From: Magnetococcales bacterium
Lineage (GTDB): Bacteria > Pseudomonadota > Magnetococcia > Magnetococcales > JADFWU01
NCBI GenBank assembly: GCA_015234045.1
Contig: JADFWU010000042.1
Coordinates: forward strand, 1-28,534
Length of the DNA stretch: 28,534 nucleotides
Reading direction: 5' to 3'
The position numbers and the translations under genes are program-made. The notes beneath the pieces were generated by a model. It was not told the DNA's origin. It searched no databases and worked only from the letters and a program-made list of their open reading frames with translations. Numbering within the stretch: position 1 is the first letter of the stretch; every line of letters begins with the position of its first letter. Of the stretch, positions 22,162 through 28,534 are shown in pieces.

Positions 22162-25100
22162 TTAGCGAGCATAGTGAAGAATGGCTTTGAGTAATTCCGC
22201 TTTACGGATTGGTTTGGTTAAGTGTCCGTTACAGCCGGCATCCAGGCTTTTTTGTGTATCTTCCGGCATGGCATGTGCCGTGAGTGACACAATGGGTGTT
22301 GGTGATTGATTGTTGGCCTGTTCCCATTGACGAATCGCTTTTGTGGCGCTCAGACCATCCATTTCTGCCATTTGTACATCCATTAGTATCAGATCAAACG
22401 ACTCTTTTTTTGCGATTTCCAAAGCTGTCTTACCGTTTTCCACAGTGATTAATGTGTAGGGCTCGGTTTTGAGGTAGGAGCGGACCAGCAACGTGTTGTC
22501 GGGTGAATCTTCCGCTAAAAGAAGCCGAAGTGAACGCTGAGCGTGGTGACGCTCTGTGGATGTTGGCGCGGAAGCGGTTATTAAAGGGGGAGTGATCTCC
22601 ATTTTCCATGTGACTTTAATGGCGTTGAGTAGCGCACGTCGTTTGACTGGTTTGGCCAGGCAGAGTGCATGGCATTCGGCCGCACGTTCAAAAGCGGTAT
22701 GGTCGGGCTCAGGGATTAGAATAACCAATCCGCATTGGCTGGGATCAAGCTGATGGCGTATGGCATCAGCTGCGGATAATCCTGGTTCTGCACTGTCATC
22801 ACCGCTGTCGATTACCACGATTTTTGCGGCATCTTCTGCCATTACATAGTCGGTCAGGTTCTCATAACTTCGAATCGGCTGTACCGCCAGTTCGGCGCTT
22901 TCCAGTAGTTCACGAATAACGCCAAAATAGGTGCCATCTCCTGCCAGTATCAGCGGAAGGCCTGCGGGCAGATTGGCCGTTTGTTTCGGCGTTATATGAT
23001 CATGAACCGTTAATGGAATATTAAAGAAAAACCGGCTACCGCGTCCTGGTTGGCTATGTACACCGATTGAACCGCCCATATGTTCAACCAACCGTTTACA
23101 GATTGTCAGACCCAGGCCAGTACCACCGAATCGACGGGTAACGCTGTCGTCAGCTTGGCTGAAGGCATGAAAGACCTGCTCTTTTTTTTCTTTGGCAATA
23201 CCGATACCGGTATCTTCTACTTCAAATCGAATCCGATTTGGTTCTGGTTCACCGACCCAGATTGATACTTTACCGATGCTGGTAAACTTGATTGCATTGC
23301 CGATTAAATTGACTAATATTTGACGAATCCGGGCAGGGTCGCCATAGCGTTCAGTGATCAGGTCTGGTTCAAAACGGGAAATCAGTACCAGGCCTTTTTC
23401 ACGGGCACGTGTGGCCATCATGTCTGCCACGTCACCAACGATCTCTTCCAGATCCAGTTCAATCTGTTCCAGCGTCAATCGATCTGCTTCAATTTTGCTG
23501 AGATCAAGAATATCATTGATCAGTGAGAGCAGCGCATCTCCAGCATGGCGAAAGATGTGTACATAACGGGATTGCTCATCACTGAGAGGCGTTTCAGCCA
23601 ACAGTTCTGCCATGCCGAGAATGGCATTCATAGGTGTGCGGATTTCATGGCTCATTACCGCAAGAAAAGCACTTTTAGCACGGTTCGCGGTTTCAGCGGC
23701 ATCCCGCGCCAGAGTCAACTCCTGTTGGATGCGTTTTAAATGGGTAATATCCGTACCGATGCTGAGGATCTCGGTCAGTTCTCCTTGTTTATTCCATAAC
23801 CCTCTATTGGCCCAGGCAACCCAGCGGCGATGGCCGCCTCTATCCTGATTCTCATTTTCATGGTAGGCGAAGGCATTGGGATTGAGTCCGATCTCTTTTA
23901 GGCGACTGTGCAGGTCGCGTCCATTGACTTCTGTTTTCGGAACAATGGTTTCAAATAGAGAACGTCCGATAATATCCTGCTCTGAAAAGCCGAAAAACTC
24001 CTGAGCATACTCGTTGAAAAAAGTCACCGTTCCGTTGGGATTCCAGCGCAGAATGATACTACGGGCATGTTCAATCAGGTAGCGGTAGTCCGCTTCACTG
24101 GCTGCCAGAGTTTTCAGTGATGTTTGGAGTTCTTCAGTACGTTCGGTGACTCGTTGCTCCAGTTCTTGTTTTGCTTGAAACAGTTCGGATTCCCGAAACT
24201 GGATTTTCTCAGAGAGGGTATTAATGGCCGAAGCGATTCGACTGATTTCATCATTACCGGTGATCGCAATAGGATGAGCATAGTTGCCATCACGCATGCG
24301 CTGGATGCCTGAATCCACCATTGCAACACGGGTCAACAGCCAGCGATAAATCACCCGCTCCAAAAGAAAGTAGGCCATCAGTGAGGCGAATAGAGCCAAT
24401 GCCAGGATGCTCAAGGGCATGTCCCGCGTTACGCTGGCAGGCAGTCGGCTATCAAAAACGGTTTTACTGTAGTAACTGAATCCGGAAATCGTATCCCGTC
24501 GTTCCAAGGTGTTATAAACCGTGCGCTGATTGGTTGTTTGGATCTCATGGTGTTTCTGTTGGCGCAGAAGTTGGGCGATCTCTTTATCCATGGCCACGCC
24601 TTCGCGCAGTAGTGACCACTGGGCCAGATCATCGGCGATGAAAAGATCCAGCTCAAGTAATAGATCATTACTGTCCACCAGACTTTGAAAGAACTCTCCA
24701 AGAAAAAAACGTTTTTGTGCTTCACTGCCAAAGGTGTCAGCGCCTTCCCACATGTTGAGAGATGCTTCAACCAAATAGTCTGAACCGACAGGACCATGAT
24801 AGGCGTATTTTTTGATGATACCTGTTTGATTGGACATGGAAACCCGATCAACTTCAACACGACCGCTGCCAATGAGGCTGTTAAGCCGCCGTTTAAGGTT
24901 GTCCGACAGGTTGCCGAGATTGAGATTCATATCCGGCAAAAAAGTGGTGTTGAAAATGACCAGATCAGGTCCGATTAAATAAATATCACGTACTTTGAAC
25001 TCTGCTGCGAGTGTGTGCAGATCTTGTTTGGTCCACTCCAGTTCTGGGTCTCGTTTTAGAATACGGTCAGCGATGATTGGCATCACTTGACTCAAACGTC

Positions 25101-25299
25101 GATCCATCTCCTGTTCAATTTCCTGCATAAAGAGATCAAAGGAGTGAAATTTATTCTGTAATTCGGTGTGTGTTTGTTGAATACGGCGTTCAAGTTGGTT
25201 GGAAAATTCTGCGCGTGCCAAGGCCCATACACCATATCCCACCGTAGCGGCGGTAAGCATGATCATGCTCAAGAGAAGAAGATTCAAGCGACGCTTCAT
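22162..25299 (-). CDS. Hybrid sensor histidine kinase with HAMP, PAS and receiver domains
   Basis: A 1045-residue inner-membrane kinase. TM1 is at about 8-28 and TM2 at about 294-315, enclosing a periplasmic sensor of about 265 residues that I cannot assign to a named fold. HAMP follows at about 316-370, then a PAS domain (about 400-525) and HisKA with phospho-accepting His551 (MSHEIRTPMNAILGM). The HATPase_c domain (about 660-780) shows LVNLIGNAIKF, DTGIGIAKEKKEQVF and GGTGLGLTICKRLVEHMGG. A degenerate receiver-like part lies at about 785-905 (VVIDSGDD, LAKPVKR). A complete receiver at about 920-1045 has Asp974 in LILMDVQMAEMDG and the KP pair. No separate response regulator or HPt gene is adjacent. 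The signal sensed is unknown. Confidence 0.94.
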   Translation of the reverse strand: MKRRLNLLLLSMIMLTAATVGYGVWALARAEFSNQLERRIQQTHTELQNKFHSFDLFMQEIEQEMDRRLSQVMPIIADRILKRDPELEWTKQDLHTLAAEFKVRDIYLIGPDLVIFNTTFLPDMNLNLGNLSDNLKRRLNSLIGSGRVEVDRVSMSNQTGIIKKYAYHGPVGSDYLVEASLNMWEGADTFGSEAQKRFFLGEFFQSLVDSNDLLLELDLFIADDLAQWSLLREGVAMDKEIAQLLRQQKHHEIQTTNQRTVYNTLERRDTISGFSYYSKTVFDSRLPASVTRDMPLSILALALFASLMAYFLLERVIYRWLLTRVAMVDSGIQRMRDGNYAHPIAITGNDEISRIASAINTLSEKIQFRESELFQAKQELEQRVTERTEELQTSLKTLAASEADYRYLIEHARSIILRWNPNGTVTFFNEYAQEFFGFSEQDIIGRSLFETIVPKTEVNGRDLHSRLKEIGLNPNAFAYHENENQDRGGHRRWVAWANRGLWNKQGELTEILSIGTDITHLKRIQQELTLARDAAETANRAKSAFLAVMSHEIRTPMNAILGMAELLAETPLSDEQSRYVHIFRHAGDALLSLINDILDLSKIEADRLTLEQIELDLEEIVGDVADMMATRAREKGLVLISRFEPDLITERYGDPARIRQILVNLIGNAIKFTSIGKVSIWVGEPEPNRIRFEVEDTGIGIAKEKKEQVFHAFSQADDSVTRRFGGTGLGLTICKRLVEHMGGSIGVHSQPGRGSRFFFNIPLTVHDHITPKQTANLPAGLPLILAGDGTYFGVIRELLESAELAVQPIRSYENLTDYVMAEDAAKIVVIDSGDDSAEPGLSAADAIRHQLDPSQCGLVILIPEPDHTAFERAAECHALCLAKPVKRRALLNAIKVTWKMEITPPLITASAPTSTERHHAQRSLRLLLAEDSPDNTLLVRSYLKTEPYTLITVENGKTALEIAKKESFDLILMDVQMAEMDGLSATKAIRQWEQANNQSPTPIVSLTAHAMPEDTQKSLDAGCNGHLTKPIRKAELLKAILHYAR

Positions 25300-25378
25300 G
25301 GGTAGCTCGCTGGGAAGGAGAGATAATGTTACATGAATAGTATCAAAATTATTTTAATGGGAAAGTGCTTTGTTGAGA

Positions 25379-25430
25379 AGGCTTGCTCACAAATTGATCA
25401 TTAAATGGGCGATCAAGGGTGAGCAAGCCT
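25379..25430. repeat. Large perfect hairpin between two minus-strand genes
   Basis: AGGCTTGCTCAC (25379-25390) and GTGAGCAAGCCT (25419-25430) are perfect 12-base inverted arms. Inside them TTGATC and GATCAA form a second 6-bp stem around ATTAAATGGGC. The hairpin lies 22 bases downstream of the stop of the secreted-protein gene and 80 bases upstream of the kinase start, in transcript sense. On the minus strand no long T run follows, so it may be a terminator with a poor tail, an RNA-stability element or a protein-binding site. Confidence 0.75.
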
Positions 25431-25452
25431 GTTTGTTCATGTGAATAGCGCG

Positions 25453-26289
25453 TTAGTGGAACTGCTGTCCTTGTTGAGAATCATGCTGTTGCTGTTTGGG
25501 TTGGCGTGGTTTTGGTGGTGCGATTTCCTGGTAGTTAGACGGAATATCAAATAGATGATCGGGTTGTGACCCTTCGAGAATATTGGTTAATTCAGCAGTG
25601 ATATTGCCTTTTTCATCCATGACCCGAACCGGTACATAAAGCTTGGCATCAATCCATTTGGTCATGGTGAGGGATTTATCCTTAAAGGATTGCACCAAGG
25701 TCCACTTCTCAGATTTGCGGCCGTTTAAAGTTTCGTAGCCACCCCAACGCCGTTCCATGGTTGGACCGTTTTCAGTTTGTTGACGCAGAATGACCCGGCG
25801 TTGAGGAGAAATCCATAGCATCATCTGTTGGCTGCGGTTGTTATTGGAAAGCGTGATCTGCCATTGATCAACAGCCATTCCATCAATCTTGTCTGAGGCC
25901 AATTTTTTGCAGCGAATCTTCTCACCACCGGTTGCACAGGGGCTGTCCGGGTCTGACGGTAGATATTCGGCATCGGGTCTGGGTGGCATGGGCGCATTGC
26001 CCAAGCCTTTATGAAACTGTTTTTCATTCGGCAAAATGGTCCAGATCTTCTTTTTATTAAAGTCGATGATCACCCCTTTGCTTTGGGTGCCGTGTGTCCC
26101 TTCTGCGCGGACTTGATGTTGTCCTACGTGGAGTGTTCCCTGGGCGGTCATGCTGGGATCTTTAGGGCTTTTCATGATAATATCAGCACTGAAAGTGCCA
26201 CCATACCAGGGCAGGGAATAGCCCAGTGCAGGAAGCATCATTGCCAGTACGGTAACCAACCACATCAGCGATGACTTTGAGGATTGCAT
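25453..26289 (-). CDS. Secreted protein, LolA-like/DUF4412-like, function unknown
   Basis: A 278-residue protein with a Sec signal (LMWLVTVLAMMLPALGYS) and no lipobox. The mature part is rich in beta strands: YGGTFSADIIMKS, GTLHVGQHQVRAEG, GVIIDFNKKKIWTILPNEKQ, DQWQITLSN and LWISPQRRVILRQQ. It resembles the curved sheet of LolA-type or DUF4412 proteins, which bind lipid-like ligands in the periplasm, but no ligand can be assigned. The C-terminal 30 residues are rich in Gln, Pro and His. A Cys pair (CATGGEKIRC) may form a disulfide. It lies upstream of the kinase gene on the same strand, with the large hairpin between them. Confidence 0.65.
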   Translation of the reverse strand: MQSSKSSLMWLVTVLAMMLPALGYSLPWYGGTFSADIIMKSPKDPSMTAQGTLHVGQHQVRAEGTHGTQSKGVIIDFNKKKIWTILPNEKQFHKGLGNAPMPPRPDAEYLPSDPDSPCATGGEKIRCKKLASDKIDGMAVDQWQITLSNNNRSQQMMLWISPQRRVILRQQTENGPTMERRWGGYETLNGRKSEKWTLVQSFKDKSLTMTKWIDAKLYVPVRVMDEKGNITAELTNILEGSQPDHLFDIPSNYQEIAPPKPRQPKQQQHDSQQGQQFH

Positions 26290-26425
26290 AACTGTCTCCG
26301 GTAAAATTTACTCTAAGCACCGTTTTTTTGACTCACGGGCCATGGAAAGGTCGAGTTGAATCCTCCATACTACCGGAGGTCGGCAAAGAGACCAACTATC
26401 TTATACATACAGGAGAAAATTGATC

Positions 26426-26854
26426 ATGGCAGAACGCACCTTTTCCATTGTTAAACCTGATGCAGTGGCCAAAAACGTTATCGGTGAGATTTACTCCCGA
26501 TTTGAAAAGGGCGGTCTTCGGATTGTGGCTAGTAAAATGATCCATATGACCCGCGCACAAGCTGGTTCCTTCTATGATGTCCATGAAGGCAAGCCTTTCT
26601 TTGATGATCTGACCGAGTATATGAGTTCTGGTCCTGTCATGGTTCAGGTGCTTGAAGGTGAGAATGCTATTGCACGCAACCGTGAAATCATGGGTGCCAC
26701 CAACCCAAAACAGGCCGCACCCGGAACCATCCGCGCTGATTTTGCTGAAAGCATCGAAGCCAACGCTGTTCACGGCTCTGACGCACCGGAAACCGCTGCC
26801 CGTGAAATCGCGTTTTTCTTCAATAATCTTGAACTCTGCCCACGTTCCGAGTAA
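26426..26854 (+). CDS. ndk: Nucleoside-diphosphate kinase
   Basis: A 142-residue protein that transfers the gamma-phosphate from ATP to other (d)NDPs. The signature [12 protein letters not shown] contains catalytic His116. N-terminal [12 protein letters not shown] and [17 protein letters not shown] are typical. Length is normal. ATG 26426 has AGGAG 11 bases upstream; a TTG two codons earlier is possible but less likely. rlmN follows after nine bases, a common ndk-rlmN pairing in proteobacteria, so one operon is likely. Confidence 0.97.
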   Translation: MAERTFSIVKPDAVAKNVIGEIYSRFEKGGLRIVASKMIHMTRAQAGSFYDVHEGKPFFDDLTEYMSSGPVMVQVLEGENAIARNREIMGATNPKQAAPGTIRADFAESIEANAVHGSDAPETAAREIAFFFNNLELCPRSE

Positions 26855-26863
26855 TCGGATACC

Positions 26864-27994
26864 ATGACTTCATTGCCCAAGGATGACCAACGAGCGTCTG
26901 TTTCTTCGCAGACTGATATCATATCCGCTGATGACCGTATTCAACTTATCGGTTTGACGCGCTCCGAGATGGAAGATTTGTTCGTCTCCTGGGGTGAGAA
27001 GCCTTTTCGGGCACGGCAAATTTGGTCATGGCTCCACGCCAAGTTGGTTGATGACGTGGATGCCATGACCGATATCGCCAAGTTGTTTCGTGCGCGATTG
27101 AAGACGTTGTGTGCACCGTTCACCCTGACCGAAAGCGCTCATCTTATCTCCAAAGATGGCACTCAAAAATGGTTGATGGCGTTGGATGATGGCCAGGAGA
27201 TCGAGACAGTATTCATCCCCGATGAGGAGCGCGGTACGCTGTGTGTTTCTTCTCAGGTAGGATGTACATTGAACTGTCCATTCTGTTACACCGGTGCTCA
27301 GGGATTTGCCCGTAATCTGACTACGGCTGAAATTGTTGCACAGGTTCGACAAGCCCGTGCAACGCTGCATAAACAGCAAAAGCGTATCACCAATCTGGTC
27401 CTGATGGGCATGGGTGAACCGCTCTATAACTATGATAACGTGATCCGTGCCATTAAAATCTTCAATGATGATGCCGGGTTGGCGTTTGGACTACGTAAGA
27501 TTACTCTTTCTACTGCGGGCGTTGTGCCGCGCATGCTTCAGGCGGGTCGGGCTGTTGGAGTCAATCTGGCTGTTTCGCTCCATTCGGTAAATGATCGCGT
27601 TCGTGATCAGCTGGTGCCTATCAATAGAAAATACAATCTTGCTGCATTGCAAAAGGCGGCCAAAGCCTATCCGTTACGCGGTAAAAAACGTATCACCTGG
27701 GAATATGTCATGTTGGATGGCGTGAATGACTCTCTGGCAGATGCCAAGGCGTTTGCCCAGTGGATGCGTGGGATTCCTTCAAAGGTCAATCTAATACCAT
27801 TTAATCCTTGGCCGGGCACACCATATACACCCAGTGACAGAGCTCAGATTGAGCGCTTTCAGGAAGTCCTTCGTCATGCAGGGTATGTGACCGTGATTCG
27901 AGACAGTCGCGGTGATGACATTGAGGCGGCTTGCGGCCAACTCAAAGGCGCTTTGCGGAATGTTAGACCTAGAAAAATTGCTCAGAACTGCTAA
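26864..27994 (+). CDS. rlmN: Dual-specificity 23S rRNA/tRNA adenine C2-methyltransferase RlmN
   Basis: A 376-residue radical-SAM enzyme that methylates C2 of A2503 in 23S rRNA and of A37 in some tRNAs. The Fe-S binding CxxxCxxC is C134-C138-C141 (CTLNCPFC). The usual VLMGMGEPLYNYDNV, ITLSTAGVVPRM and NLAVSLHSVNDRVRDQLVPI follow. The second catalytic cysteine is Cys357 in DDIEAACGQL. The N terminus has an extra polar stretch of about 25 residues before the conserved LIGLTRSEMEDLF. The start is ATG 26864, nine bases after ndk. In many relatives a pilF/TPR gene follows; here the next DNA is a chemoreceptor fragment. Confidence 0.97.
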   Translation: MTSLPKDDQRASVSSQTDIISADDRIQLIGLTRSEMEDLFVSWGEKPFRARQIWSWLHAKLVDDVDAMTDIAKLFRARLKTLCAPFTLTESAHLISKDGTQKWLMALDDGQEIETVFIPDEERGTLCVSSQVGCTLNCPFCYTGAQGFARNLTTAEIVAQVRQARATLHKQQKRITNLVLMGMGEPLYNYDNVIRAIKIFNDDAGLAFGLRKITLSTAGVVPRMLQAGRAVGVNLAVSLHSVNDRVRDQLVPINRKYNLAALQKAAKAYPLRGKKRITWEYVMLDGVNDSLADAKAFAQWMRGIPSKVNLIPFNPWPGTPYTPSDRAQIERFQEVLRHAGYVTVIRDSRGDDIEAACGQLKGALRNVRPRKIAQNC

Positions 27995-28037
27995 AAGATG
28001 CCTCTGCGATATTTTTTGATTATCCATCTGCACTAAG

Positions 28038-28193
28038 AATACTCCCGCGTTTGTGGGAACGATTATTCAGACCATGGTGCCCGATATTCAACGTACCGCT
28101 GAATTGGTCCAAGAGATCGCCGCAGCCAGCCAGGAACAGAATCAAGGCGCTGAACAGATCAATCAATCCATTCAACAACTTGGTTTACAGTAA
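28038..28193 (+). pseudogene. Orphan C-terminal tail of a methyl-accepting chemotaxis protein
   Basis: The frame entered after a stop at 28017-28019 reads, from about 28041, [20 protein letters not shown], then [20 protein letters not shown] and [10 protein letters not shown] before TAA. This is the coiled-coil signalling-domain tail of a chemoreceptor, of the kind that carries the methylation helix ([25 protein letters not shown]). No membrane, HAMP or hairpin-tip segment is present and no plausible start precedes it. It is therefore a truncated remnant, about 50 codons long, just downstream of rlmN. Confidence 0.85.
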
Positions 28194-28352
28194 AAGCAGT
28201 ACTGACATATCAACAAGGTACAAAAGATGACAATTAGAGTCTATAGGCTCAAAGAATGCTTTCAGCTTGCTTTAATAGCTCAGAAATTTATAATATTGAT
28301 ATAGAAATTAAATAATTACCCAATGATGAAAACACTAGAAAAGCAAAGACCT
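28194..28352. other. AT-rich gap between the chemoreceptor remnant and the antitoxin-like gene
   Basis: This short AT-rich stretch has no gene. Base composition changes clearly from that of rlmN, in keeping with recently joined DNA. No promoter of good quality was seen. Confidence 0.4.
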
Positions 28353-28534
28353 ATGAATATCACACTTGATATTGAAGTTCCTGACGAAGTAGGGGAGCAA
28401 TTGCGAGCATTACCAAATCTCAGTCAAATTGCTTCAGAACTGTTGCAGAATTTCAGTCAACAAGAGGAGAGACCACTTTCTGATTTAGAGAAAGAATTCA
28501 TTCTCAAGTCTAGAGAGGATGCAAGGAATGGTGA
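28353..28534 (+). CDS. Antitoxin-like small protein, start only (runs off the window)
   Basis: An open frame from ATG 28353 (upstream in-frame ATGs at 28323 and 28326 are also possible) runs to the end of the window. It begins MNITLDIEVPDEVGEQLRAL and continues with PNLSQIASELLQNFSQQEER. This resembles the short N-terminal part of type II antitoxins paired with PIN-type or RelE-type toxins: a beta strand with a VPDE motif, then a helix. No toxin can be seen because the window ends. Family assignment is tentative. Confidence 0.5.
   Translation, partial: MNITLDIEVPDEVGEQLRALPNLSQIASELLQNFSQQEERPLSDLEKEFILKSREDARNG

Noticed and set aside
1-28534. CRISPR arrays, tRNA or rRNA genes, magnetosome genes
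   Set aside because: No regularly spaced repeats, no cloverleaf-like or rRNA-like sequence and no mam-type protein was found.

Overview
The window looks like chromosome of a Gram-negative, sulfur-oxidising proteobacterium. Evidence for Gram-negative: a complete-looking Mla outer-membrane lipid transport set and a Lol-type lipobox protein. Evidence for sulfur oxidation: flavocytochrome c sulfide dehydrogenase (fccAB), a four-haem NapC/NirT-type cytochrome and SoxYZ. Base composition is moderate (by eye near 50% GC). A magnetotactic coccus-like or other deep-branching proteobacterial sulfur oxidiser is my guess, but nothing here fixes the taxon. I saw no tRNA, rRNA, CRISPR array or intact insertion sequence.

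Left part (1-8200): the end of one CNNM/CorC-type protein and a complete paralogue, closed by a strong terminator. Then a close-packed run dnaQ - cyclic-nucleotide-type K+ channel - priA. A 464-base gap follows, holding what may be a decayed transposase end, then a Cys-cluster (YkgJ-type) protein and a NUDIX hydrolase.

Middle part (8200-13460): the sulfur-energy block. A membrane-anchored DUF302 protein precedes fccA-fccB, which end in a terminator. Next come the tetrahaem membrane cytochrome, soxY and soxZ, ended by a terminator shared with the convergent mla genes. FccAB would oxidise sulfide in the periplasm and pass electrons to cytochrome. SoxYZ would carry the sulfur substrate on the SoxY C-terminal cysteine. 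The NapC-type protein could exchange electrons with the quinone pool. No soxXAB or soxCD is present in the window. The gaps before the cytochrome and before soxY contain repeated, inverted short motifs that look like operators.

Mla part (13487-17630): mlaE-mlaF-mlaD-mlaC on the minus strand and mlaA divergent on the plus strand, with no mlaB. The MlaF ATPase carries an N-terminal domain that reads as two 24-residue MshEN (GspE N-terminal, c-di-GMP-type) repeats. This is the most unusual architecture in the window.

Right part (17700-28534): a lipoprotein of unknown function; a TPR protein overlapping an L,D-transpeptidase, both ending in a similar NTF2-like domain; a second NUDIX gene and a small secreted protein; a large hybrid histidine kinase; a secreted LolA-like/DUF4412-like protein with a large hairpin behind it; ndk and rlmN. 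The end of the window is a scar: an orphan chemoreceptor C-terminal tail, then the start of a small antitoxin-like gene that runs off the edge.
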